Positions 1-56,439 of a stretch of DNA of 64,000 nucleotides are shown here, one piece after another. Source of the DNA: Branchiostoma lanceolatum (Eukaryota; Chordata; Leptocardii; Amphioxiformes; Branchiostomatidae); assembly GCF_035083965.1 (NCBI RefSeq), contig NC_089732.1, positions 14,428,424-14,492,423 of the forward strand. Direction: 5' to 3'. Each line of letters opens with the position of its first letter. The first letter of the stretch is position 1. The notes beneath the pieces were generated by a model. It was given only the letters and a program-made list of their open reading frames with translations. It was not told the DNA's origin and searched no databases. The translations under genes and the position numbers were made by a program.

Positions 1-479
1 CCCCCCCCCTCAAGTTCGAGTACGTCTTTCCTTCCACCCTCTCCTCCAAAAAATGAATTGAGAGGAAGCGTCCACGACCTACTAAATACTGTACACTCCC
101 CGAGCTATGGCCCCTACTTTCGACGATAATTTTCCACTTAATCGCAGAATTCTATTCATAACTAGAGTTCCACGACCTCATGCCTTCGCCAAATGATTTT
201 AACCTTTATGCCTGACATATTAGGAGTGTTTCTCATGAATTCTAAATCATACCAGTTGATTGTCTTAAAATACAACATGTCCAAAGTATGAGCTTAACAA
301 ATTATGAGCTTAACAAAGGTTATGCTAATATTCATCATCAATGATTCAAATGAGGCCCTTATTAGCCTAATTTGGTTCAACGATGTTCACATTCACATAA
401 CGTCCCGATGCCACCAATTATTAAATGTTTGAAATTGCCGTCATTTGCCAGTGTGGAACTATAGGGATTTCTCATTACG

Positions 480-890
480 TATGCAGATTAGGCCTACATT
501 TGCATATTTTCTATCTATCACCATTCCACTCTTCCTCAGTTACAATTTGAACAGTCATATCATGGAACAAAGCGGATTTTTAAAGTTGCCTCATTAATTA
601 TGCAAATAAGAAGCTGATTTGCATAATTATCGTCCAATCATACTAAGCATCACACAAGCTATTTACATACCAAAAATCATGACCATCCATCAAGGCCATC
701 TTGTTATAGTATTTTCTCATTAATTATGCAAATGAGGTCTTCATTTGCATAGTTTATATCAATTAATATTTCTCTCTACCTCAGTTACATATGTCACATG
801 TTTCAGAGTCCTATCATGGAATTTGGCGGATGCATAAACTTTCCTCATTAATTATGCAAATTAGGTACTGATTTGCATAATAAGTATCTA
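480..890. repeat. Octamer-rich repeat block
   Basis: Three diverged ~120 bp units each contain a near-palindrome of the form CTCATTAATTATGCAAAT followed ~15 bp later by ATTTGCAT (near 590-625, 715-750 and 842-882), with a further ATTTGCAT near 497. The octamer ATGCAAAT is the known POU-family site; whether it acts here is unknown. Confidence 0.6.
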
Positions 891-1354
891 AACATGTACA
901 TCTTCACTCAAGCTATCTACTTACCAAAAATCATTACCATGCATCAAGCCCTTCTTGAGTTATTCCCTTTCAAAGTCAGACACAAAACCTGCTCCTACAG
1001 TTCTAAAAAAGCCGCTATGGGGTCCAATCCCACACAACTTACTCTCTGTCCAAAGATCTATTCACCTCTCAAAAATAAGTTCCATAGCATGTCCAGAACA
1101 CGAGATATCAAAACAGGAAGTTCGGCTGCAGTACCATAAGAAGCCGCTAGGGGGCCCAAAATCTAATCGTTTTCAGGTCTCATCAAAACCTACCAACATA
1201 CTAAATACCAAGACAATCCATCCAGGCATTCTCGAGTTATTCTGTGCCATTACACACAAACCAAAAACGCTACCCTCTGCATAACCTTCTCGGCGAAGGT
1301 AATTACAAGCCGGGCACGGTGTGGGGCATGAGGAGTTGCGTGCGTACGTGTCTA

Positions 1355-3930
1355 TGCCGCGCCCCACACCCACAATTTTGATAATGGCTGCCAGAGGCAA
1401 AGTGACATTTTGTCTAAAACCGATTTTTCTACCGTTTGTCTTTTAACCGCGGCTTCCCCGCATTCTAATCTTTACATCCTATCTGAATTTACCAAATATA
1501 CAAGTTTAAACTTTTTATGATTCTCACATAATTCTTGTCACTTGACCGAGACTCAGTGGTTACACAACAAATTCTACGAAGTCCCTCATGTATGCATACA
1601 GGGAGAATAATTTGATTTGTCTGTTATTCCAAAGCGTAAAAAAAAACATACGGGGATATGTCAGACCTTTGGTCACTTCAGATTCAGGATATACTCACAT
1701 TGAGCCACTGCGACAAACTGACAAGTTCTCTGTACCAGTTTGAATGACAACAACAAGAAGTATTAGTGGGAATTAACGTATGCGTACGTGACTTCGAACA
1801 GCCACAATGAAATGGGTCGTTAAAAGACAGGGACTTGCCGAAGTAAATAACAGCCTTTTTTTCGTAGCGAGGCAGTGTCAGTGATGTTTCAAACAGGACC
1901 GTCACATTACTAGGGTGTACCTAGATCCGTCTTGTAGGTCATTTCATCCTTATAGATTGGTGATACATGAGTGAATTAGACCAACAAGGTACAAAACATG
2001 TACCTTAAAATCTTGTCACCCATTGTTTCCATCTCCGTAAGAGGATTTAGAAACTCATGGAAACTGATTCAATGAATGTTTGAGATTACCTCATTTGCAA
2101 CCAGTATGATATTTGTGAAATTTACTTCTTTATTAAGAGTGGTCGACCCACCATTCAATCCGAAAACGCCTGGCGTGTACGTCGTCATGTTGACCTAGTC
2201 TTCAAAATGCATAAGCCACGCCTACAGACCTTTACTTGATTGACAGATACTGGTAACACCAAAATATAATTTACTTGGTATCACGCTCACTGAGTCATTG
2301 CCGCGGAGACCTGGCCGGAGTTACAGCTACAGGTCCGGAGGTGACTTGATCAAAAAGATGAAGTGAGTAAGAACTGAGTAGTATCTTCTAAACGGTACTA
2401 GTTACTGCTAGCAAGAGCTTTGCAGGTCCAGTTTGTTGTAATGCTCAGGCTTGTTTATGTTCCCGTTTATTGATTGTTCGTAGTCTCGTTAAAACGATGC
2501 CAGGGACTGTGAGTGATCCACCCGATTTCGTCCGTTCCGTACCGATACAGATTCCCGGTGAACTTTTTTAAGCTTTCCTTATTGCAGACTGCTAATCTTC
2601 AATGTAATGCTTCGGTCCGAATTTGAAAAAAAAAAAGAGCCCCGCCGGGTAGTTCACGGGCTGTTTTTGCACTTTCGGGCGGGACCAAGAGCCCTATGGT
2701 CCCGTCGGACACCCTGCGGTTGCCGGGCTATTCTGGACCCGGTCGAGATTCTGAATCAACTCAGACTTAAATTGAACGCGGGTCCGGGCAACACATAGAT
2801 GCCGTGAGCTAATCGTGCCCCGGTACGCGGCAGTCCACAGGAACAAATTTGTCTTCGAGGCCCGGTCAGGGCTACACCCCCAACGGGCACCAGCGCAATT
2901 GGGACCGAAGTATTACACGGGTTGTTTCATTGTGTAAAAAAACTTCCGTTCACTACCAATGGCGTGGTGCCGATATCCTACTCTTAAAAAGACATAGTAT
3001 GCGCAGAATTTGGTAGGCGTTTTCTACCGAACGTATTCACCAGATATTAGTATAGCGTTTGAATCTAACGGTGGAAACTGTACAAATGATTGAATTTGTC
3101 ACTAGAAGTCGCTAAATAAGTGTTGATTTTTCATAGGATAGAATGTCGCTTAAGCTGAATATACAGTAAGGGATTGTGCTGTATCCACGAGCAGGAGAGT
3201 AGTGTAGGTGACTGTCCGGTCCAATTTACCTATAATTGAGGGTAACAACTTTTACATGACCCACCCCCGCCCCAAATGGATTACTGGAGCAACCCGACTC
3301 TAGATCATATAGATCATAGCCAATGAGAACAAATTGTTAACCGCGTATCCAGATAGACTTGCCTGTTACTTTTAATCTTCAAATGATATTAATGTCAGAG
3401 TTGAGAGTTATTGCGAAGAAGAGCGGTGATTTACCAGGGTGTACTGAGAGTCTTGCCAGTGTGTACAGAAGTCAGTTGCGTGCGTGCCAGGGGGCACGTG
3501 CGTGCCAGGCGGCACACCCATAAGCTTGATCATGGCAGCCAGAGGCAAAGTAACATTTTTTCTATGAACCATCTTTTCCTCCTTTAGTTACAAATACAAA
3601 CCATGGCTCTCTCACGTCCTCCTCTATACATACAATCCGAATTTAAAAGCTTCAAGTTTAAACATTTTATGATTCTTATATCAAAAAAGATAACTGGGGT
3701 CAGGCTCAATGGTTGAACAAGTCACTCATGCATGAATGAACAAATAAGAATTTGAATTGTCTGCTCTACTGAAACCAACAGAATTTTTTGCGGATGAGTC
3801 AGACTTCTGTTTTGCCAAAGATAAAAGATTCTAGCTACACTCACATTGAGCCACTACCAGTAAGAAACTAATATGTTCCTTATTTGTTCGTATGTCTTGA
3901 AATAGCAACACGTATGAAGTAGGAATTAAT
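1355..3930. repeat. Diverged duplicate segments (1,355-1,790 and 3,510-3,930)
   Basis: Both copies contain, in order, GGCWGCCAGAGGCAAAGT, a TTTTATGATTCT block, a TCACTCATG-like block and CTCACATTGAGCCACT, ending near GGAATTA. Spacing is similar but identity is moderate. On the minus strand both read GTGGCTCAAT followed by GTGAGT, a potential splice donor, but no shared reading frame supports an exon. Confidence 0.55.
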
Positions 3931-4376
3931 TTGTTAGTGATTTTGAAGATTATCTACGGCAAATCTAGCATCCACAATTACAAAATGAATAGCATATGTT
4001 CAGAAGTTACCAAGGGGAATTATACTATTTGCTTATTGTTGTCTTGAGTCTTGTGTTTTTTCTACAAAAGTCATTTTTTGTTTTGTGCAGTCACAAATTA
4101 AAGATTATGCGATAGTTCGTTGCATCCACTGATCAGTGACTGGCACGTTTTCTGCCACAGTACAAACCCGTGCATATCTCCATAAATCAGAGCTAATGAT
4201 CTGTCATCATACCAAATGCTTAATCACGCAGACTTAAAGTGCAGGTTATACTATTTGCCCTATATGCAGATAGACATCTCGCAAAATAATGGTAGGTGCA
4301 ATGTTTCAAATATTTTTCTAAGTGTGGCACTACTTCATATTTCCCACGTTTAGACAGAGTTTTGCATACTTCATTT

Positions 4377-4406
4377 ATTTGTTTGTTTGTTTGTTTGTTT
4401 GTTTGT
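4377..4406. repeat. (GTTT)n microsatellite
   Basis: About seven tandem GTTT units. A similar AAAC array is at 14,822-14,846 and an ATTT-rich one at about 17,778-17,805. Confidence 0.9.
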
Positions 4407-5250
4407 TAATATTGTCATTCTCGAATAGGACTGTTTAGCCATAGCCGATGCTGTAGGGCTGATGAGAATTAGGATTTTATTATGGTGACGGTCAATACTG
4501 ACCGACGGAGGCCATAACTATATGTTTGTTTGTTAGCTCTGTCAAGAAGCTTACAAATACGTTTTAGGATCTGTGCTCGTCAGTTTTGTTTCTTTCTTGG
4601 GAAAGGTTCTGATAGATTTACAGGGGATCACATTGATCAAGTTCTGCCTTCCTTTGATTCGACTTAAGTGAAACATGTCAGCAAAATGTAGAATACATTT
4701 TCAACATTTCCTCGTCATGGACAATAACCTTTTTATATATACAGTGCCAACTAATTCTCGGTTTAGCAATGTTTTAACATTTCTAGTCAACAGAATTTTG
4801 CAACATGTAACAATTTGCTTGTTTGCACTTTCGATCCCTGTGGATATCTTGGGTATTATTAAGATTGTGCTAGTTTTACAAGTATTTATATTCAATAACG
4901 TCTGTATAGTAGAGAATGTGGAATTGATTTGCTACATTTTATTGTCATCTATAATATTATCCTTTAATGGCTTTGGTATTATAATAGCGAACTTAGAGTT
5001 ACGTTAAGATATCTGAAATAATATATAAACTATATACTCTGAAAGACTGATTGTAGCTGCACGGTGTTCAGACGATTGCAGCAGTACACATCACACAGCT
5101 GATGATGATGATGATGATATAAGCTGAATGCTATGATGACGATTTCTCCCAAACATTCTTCTCTTTGGTCACTGGCTTTGATTCGGCATATGCTGGGGGA
5201 ATTCAAAGCAGGGTCAAGGAAGTAATTCAATTTTTCTTCTATGGTTTCAG

Positions 5251-50379
<45,129 letters not shown>

Positions 50380-50399
<20 letters not shown>

Positions 50400-51260
50400 G
50401 ATGATGACATACATGACGTCATCCTACCATCAACCTCATGACGTCAGGACAACATTGCAACAGAGGCTGAATATCGCCACAGCTAGTACAGAAATAACCA
50501 TGAGTATAGAAAAGAGCATGAAACATTTTTCATAGCACACACTTTGCATGCTCCAATACGTAAGAATATTTCACTGACAAAACTACTTGACAGAAGTGCC
50601 TTATAAAATATCGAAGCACAGAATCAGAATTAGTGTCATGGTTAACCTATGTACCTGTAGTTTACATAGAAATTTACATGTAGTTTACATAGAAATATAC
50701 ATGAAGTCTACATAGAAATGTACATTTAGTTTACATAGAAATACTATGAATGTCTTACTGACATAAAAACTCACTAGCGTGCCTATAGGATGACATTGGC
50801 TGGCGATTTCCTTTAAATCTTTAAAAATGCTATATCATAATTATTATAATGGATGTAATCCTAACATGTCAGATAACATTGCTAGTGTTGTTTTTTCGGT
50901 TTAAATGGGTATCGAGAATTGAGTATATCTTGTATCAAGTGACAAATAATGTCTAGTCACTGATTTCGGCCTCTTTGATATACGGTGAGTATGATAATCA
51001 TGATAGTGATGATAATGATGTTGATAATGATGATGATGATAAGCACATAGTATTGCGTATAAGATTGTTTTTTCATTAGAAAGTATATCAAAACACGCAA
51101 ATAGCCTACCTGATTGTAATAAGATATTACCTGTGTTAGGATTTGCTGTTAAGCATTGCTAGGCAGGTGTGGTTTTTATTTTGTAATTCTATTTTGTAGC
51201 TTCTAGTTGACCATACGAAAGTCGCTGTACTTTTTTAAACGTCAATAAAGCTTATTATAC
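50380..51260 (+). CDS. Last coding exon (copy 1) and 3'UTR
   Basis: After a CTCTTTCAG acceptor the exon encodes only DYDVNK and a TAA stop at 50397-50399. The rest is 3'UTR, with a minisatellite of four ~23 bp units near 50650-50750, a GAT-rich microsatellite near 51000, and an AATAAA signal near 51243. The same exon with the same acceptor recurs at 52941, so two alternative 3' ends are possible. Confidence 0.75.
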
Positions 51261-51464
51261 CATATGCTCTGGCTGCTGACTATACAAACATAGAAGTTCA
51301 TAAGTTCAGCTCTTCAAGATGTGGTCTGTTTTAATTTTGTTTGATCATGAAACTGATCAATGACGTGTAATACATGATAATTTTTTTATCAATTTGTGAT
51401 ATCAATTTCAATTCTATATTTGTGTGATGAGTATGTCAGTAGTAAGCTTCATGTTGGGCATTTA

Positions 51465-51690
51465 CACTACAGCGTGCGTAGTAGTACAGTGGTTAGCGAT
51501 CTTGCCTCTGGAACTAGAAGCCCCGGGTTGGATTCCTGCTGTGTTGCTCATCCGATATGCACGCTACCGGAAAGGGTCGCAGCCCTAAAGAACAGGAGGT
51601 TAAGCCGTTGTCCACTGTTCATTGTGCTTGTTGAAAAAAGCTAGGGGCATTTCCCCCGCACAATGAACCTGTAAATACTGTATATAGCGT
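51465..51690 (+). mobile_element. Second SINE type (copy 1)
   Basis: Head GTAGTAGTACAGTGGTTAGC with box B-like CGGGTTGGATTCC, ending after CAATGAACCTGTAAATACTG. An almost identical copy at 54,018-54,240 is explained by the segmental duplication. Confidence 0.65.
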
Positions 51691-52329
51691 CTGTCTTCTC
51701 TGTCACGACCAGTGGAAGATTAGTTCATTGATTTCATTTGAGGTCCAAGATCATTTTCCTTTCCTTTACACACGCTATATACATAGGAAAATACACAGTA
51801 TTGCCGTTCTCAGGTGAACGCTTATGGTTTTTCATATCATTGGCAACACTGGACAAAATGCACAACATAAAACTAGATACGATACATTCACAACGTCACA
51901 CAACGCAAATTTCAAATATATGCTCTTTAATGCAAACATCACTAATATTGCACTTAGAAATACAGAACCGAACATCGCACAAAACAAAATGAGTTTCCTT
52001 ACACGTTACATAAAAGTTACAAATAAATATTACAGACCAAAACATCAGCATGCTATGTATAATACATATAGCACAAGATCATTGGACAAAAAATATAACG
52101 AAGATGCAGCTTAGTATCAAATGCAACGTATAAAATCATACTTCACTTCATGCCTGGCGTATTTTCGTGCCGAAAGCAAATATTTGCATGTCTACTTTAC
52201 AATACAATGTCCGTTGTCGCAAGTCTTTGGCGGCTCCTATGCTTCATCATATGGATCAAATGTCCATGAATCCAGTGGACAGAAATTTGCACCTAGGCTT
52301 GAGAGATTGTATCCGTCTTTTCGGATGGT

Positions 52330-52910
52330 GACGTAAATTCGGCGGCCCCATGCATTGGTTAGCTTCAGGCGTCAAACCTCTTGACTTAAAAGAACCCAGT
52401 ACACATGTCGTGAGGAGTAGGGGTAACCCGATCCCGGGTAGTGCCCAGAGACATGTCCGAACTTGTGCCCCGACTTTGTCCATTTGGGAAAGGCACTTAA
52501 CTTGACTTTCCCCACTTCACTCAGATGTAAATGAGTACCTAGCTCATCTAGGGACGTCAGGGACGTCCCTCGGATAGGACATTAAATTGAGGTCCCGTGT
52601 TTGGGGAGCTCGAGAGCCACACCCCGCGCACGTAAAAGAACCCACCACACATTTCGAAAAAGAGTAGGGGCATGCCCCGGTGTGCTATGGTCCAAATCCT
52701 TCTGTCTGGAGTTGGTGGTTCACTACAAATCACCCGGATGCAGGCCTGGCGAACCTCCGTCTCGTATCAGCCATACGGTGATTTACACCATTCACCCGGA
52801 CGGGAGACCTGGCGCATCCCCGTCTTGTATGAAAGCCAACGAAAGGGTATGTCACCCCGTAAAAAGGACGGTATAACCCCGTCGTAGTGAAAGCACATCG
52901 CCTGATGATT
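52330..52910 (+). mobile_element. SINE body fragment between the duplicated segments
   Basis: Carries the SINE body (CATTTGGGAAAGGCACTTAA, GTGTTTGGGGAGCTCGAGAG, ACCCACCACACATTTC) but no clear tRNA-like head. It occupies most of the spacer between the two 2.06 kb copies. Confidence 0.65.
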
Positions 52911-52940
52911 CTGACTTACAAACATCTTTGCCTCTTTCAG

Positions 52941-53825
52941 ACTACGACGTGAACAAGTAAGATGATGACATACATGACGTCATCCTAACATCAACCTCAT
53001 GACGTCAGGATAACATTGCAACAGAGGCTGAATATCGCCACAGCTAGTACAGAAATAACCATTAGTATAGAAAAGGGCATAAATCATTTTTCATAGTACA
53101 CACTTTGCATGCTCCAATACGTAAGAATATTTCACTGACAAAACTACTTGACAGTAGTGCCTTATGAAATATCGAAGCACAGAATCAGAATTGGTGTCAT
53201 GGTTAATCTATGTACCTGTACTTAACATAGAAATTTACATGTAGTTTACATAGAAATGTACATGTAGTTAGCATAGAAATATACATGAAGTTTACATAGA
53301 AATGTAAATTTAGTTTACATAGAAATACTATGAATGTCTTACTGACATAAAAACTCACTAGCGTGCCTATAGGATGACATTGGCTGGTGATTTCCTTTAA
53401 ATCTCTAAAAAAAGCTGTATCATAATTATCATTATGAATGTAATTTTATCCTGTCAGATAACATTATTTTTTTTTCGGTGTAAATGGGTATCGAGAATCA
53501 AGTGACAAATAATGTCTAGTCACTGTTTTCGGCCTCTTTGATATACAGTGAGTATGATAATCATGATAGTGATGATAATGGTGTTGATAATGATGATGAT
53601 GATAATCAAATAGTATTACGTATAAGATTGCTTTTTCATTAGAAAGTATATTAAAACACGCGATTAGCCTACCTGATTGTAATAAGATATTACCTGTGTT
53701 AGGATTTGCTGTTAAGCATTGCTAGGCAGGTGTGGTTTTTATTTTGTAATTCTATTTTGTAGCTTCTAGTTGACCATACGAAAGTCGCTGTACTTTTTAA
53801 ACATCAATAAAGCTTATTATACCAT
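52941..53825 (+). CDS. Duplicate of the last coding exon and 3'UTR (copy 2)
   Basis: Second copy of the terminal exon: CTCTTTCAG acceptor, codons for DYDVNK, TAA at 52958-52960, with one silent change (GAT to GAC) relative to copy 1. The 3'UTR matches copy 1 but has five instead of four ~23 bp minisatellite units, and AATAAA near 53806. It could be used as an alternative terminal exon giving the same protein with a different UTR. Whether it is transcribed cannot be told from sequence. Confidence 0.55.
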
Positions 53826-54990
53826 ATGCTCTGGCTGCTGACTATACAAACATAGAAGTTCATAAGTTCAGCTCTTCAAGATGTGGTCTGTTTTAATTTT
53901 GTTTGATCATGAAACTGATCAAGGAAGTGTAATACATGATAATTTTTTATCAATTTCAATTCTATATTTGTGTGATGAGTAAGTCAGTAGTAAGCTTCAT
54001 GTTGGGCATTTACACTACAGCGTGCGTAGTAGTACAGTGGTTAGCGGTCTTGCCTCTGGAACTAGAAGCCCCGGGTTGGATTCCTGCTGTGTTGCTCATC
54101 CGATATGCACGCTACCGGAAAGGGTTGCAGCCCTAAAGAACAGGAGGTTAAGCCGTTGTCCACTGTTCATTGTGCTTGTTGAAAAAAGCTAGGGGCATTT
54201 CCCCCGTACAATGAACCTGTAAATACTGTATATAGCGGCTGTCTTCTCTGTCACGACCAGTGGAAGATTAGTTCATTGATTTCATTTGAGATCCGAGATC
54301 ATTTTTTTTTCCTTTCCTTTACACACGTTACATACATTGGAAACTACACAGTATTGCCGTTCTCAGGTGAACGCTTATGGTTTTTCATATCATTGCAACA
54401 CTGGACAAAATGCACAACATAAAACTAGATACGATACATTCACAACGTCACACAACGCAAATTTCAAATATATGCTCTTTAATGCAAACATCACTAATAT
54501 TGCACTTAGAAATACAGAACATCGCACAAAACAAAATGAGTTTCCTTACACGTTACATAAAAGTTACAAATAAATATTACAGACAGAAACATCAGCATGC
54601 TATGTATAATACATATAGCACAAGATCATTGGACAAAAAATATAACGAAGATGCAGCTTAGTATAAGATGCAACTTATAAAATCGTACTTCACTTCATGT
54701 CTGGCGTATTCGTGCCGAAGGCAAATATGTAAATGTAAACAAAAATTACAATACATAGTCCGCTCTCGCAAGTCTTTAGCGACCCCTATGCTTTATCATA
54801 CGGGATCAAATGTCCATGATTCCGGTGGACAGAAATTCGCACCTGGGTCGGGCAGGCGTGAGAGATTGTATCCGTCTTTTCGGATGGGGACGTAAAGTCG
54901 GCGGCCCTATGCATTGGTTAGCTTCAGGCGTCAAACCTCTTGATTTAAAAGAACCCAGCACACATGTCGTGAGGAGTAGGGGTAACCTAA

Positions 54991-56430
54991 TGTACTTGGC
55001 TGAATACGCGAGTCATGTCGAACCCGCGCTGCACATCAAAAAGTGATTCCCTTTCAGTCTGAGTTCGGCCGCTTTACCTTTTCATTGACATTGAAGAAAT
55101 CCCAATGGCAACAGCATAATTGTATACTGTGGACACGTTGCTATAATTGTCATTCAGAGCGCGTTCCGCGATGTCCAGCTGTATTTCATCTCCATGAAAA
55201 ATGGAGGTGTAGTTTTGGGTGTGTCTGTCTGTCTGTTTGTTTGTTTGTTTGTTTGTCTGTTTCTTTGTCTGTCTGTCTGTGTTTCCGGACTATACTCTAG
55301 TCAGCATAACTCAAGAACATCTTGATGGATTGTGATGATATTTGGTATGTAGACGGGTGTTGTCAAGTCAAAAAAGGTCGATTTTGGGCTCTCTGGTATG
55401 TGACATCTGTACTGCAGCAGAACTTCGGTTTTTGTATCTTTTTACCTGGACGTGCTATGGTCTTGATTTTTGGGTGGCAGATAGCTTTTTATCTTTTGAT
55501 GTAATAAAGAAGTGGTGTAGGTTTGGGCCCCCTAGCAGCTTGCTCTGGTTTCAGTCTATTTCTTCTTTTCCGTAAACGTATCGATGGAGTGGGTGTGTCT
55601 TATCCTGCAGTTCCTTCAGCATAGCCACCCCTTCCATCTCTCTTCTGTCTTTTACTTCCTTCGGGGAAGTAGGGACTTTCTGTGCAAGCGACTCATTCCT
55701 GGAAACGATAGAAAATATTTTTTTTTTATTAAAGAAGTGTCTGTGACGTCATGGTACCCCCTCTTTTATCCAAACATCTTTAAAATTGATAATGTGAAAG
55801 GGTACGTTTATGAAGAGTAGACATGCATGTTAACAATATTTGACTACGGTTCAATCTCTCGAACAACTGGACAGGGTTCGGAAATCACTTCCAGACGTTT
55901 TGAGTGACATCCCCCACAATACGAGTTGATAAACTGAAAAGCAACATAACCCTAACCCTAACAAGTTACTTATTCACAGGGACCGTAGATATTTTCTTTT
56001 TTCACAAAACAATTATTACAGAGCATGATGATTTTATTATGGAACTGTTCAACATAAACGATAAAACACACTGCTTATGGCGTTTGATATCATGTCACGT
56101 CGTACAACCAGATTAACATTATAAAACAGAAAACACAATGTACGTCTTACGTAAATAGTTTCATCAGGTTGGTAAGTCACTGAATAAAAAATACTCTTTT
56201 TACACAACCAAGAGATTTATTCCACCGACGTTTCGGTGACCATCTGTCATCTTCTTCAAGGCAATTCTGACTGGTTCACATAGTAATGCAGCACAGGTGT
56301 TGCTGCTTATACATATTAATGAGATGCAATCCCAAACGCAAAGTATTTACATATGTACAATGTACGTCGCTTTGCCCTATGACGTCTTGACCGGTGGATG
56401 CCGATAATATATACATGTAATTAATAGCAA
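54991..56430. other. Spacer between the convergent genes, with dispersed repeats
   Basis: No gene seen. Holds a TGTC/TGTT microsatellite (about 55,218-55,282) inside what looks like a dispersed repeat (ATGAAAAATGGAGGTGTAGT through TGGATTGTGATGATATTTGG), a short CCCTAACCCTAAC stretch at ~55,948, and a half copy of the 59-60 kb palindromic family at 56,158-56,368. Confidence 0.55.
56158..56368. mobile_element. Half copy of the 59-60 kb palindromic family
   Basis: Contains TCATCAGGTTGGTAAGTCAC, ACACAACCAAGAGATTTATT and CGACGTTTCGGTGACC in the same order as the left half of 60,425-60,848. On the minus strand it reads TTGAAGA, hairpin, GAAACGTC. Confidence 0.7.
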
Positions 56431-56439
56431 AATGTAAAA

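Larger units (their letters stand above)
1..5250. other. Upstream non-coding region
   Basis: No convincing coding exon is seen. The stretch holds an ATGCAAAT-rich repeat block (about 480-890), two diverged copies of one segment (about 1,355-1,790 and 3,510-3,930), a GC-rich patch at 2,630-2,900 and a (GTTT)n microsatellite at about 4,377-4,406. The first coding exon and promoter of the large mosaic gene should lie here, but I could not identify them. Confidence 0.5.

Noticed and set aside
2607..2798. 63-codon frame in a GC-rich patch
   Set aside because: No homology signs, no splice context.
4675..5007. 110-codon hydrophobic open frame
   Set aside because: AT-rich DNA with overlapping frames on both strands; no domain, splice or context support.
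52601..52887. Two open frames of 71-91 codons
   Set aside because: They lie in SINE body and spacer sequence.
55940..55965. Telomere-like CCCTAACCCTAAC
   Set aside because: Only two units in ordinary intergenic DNA; not an array.
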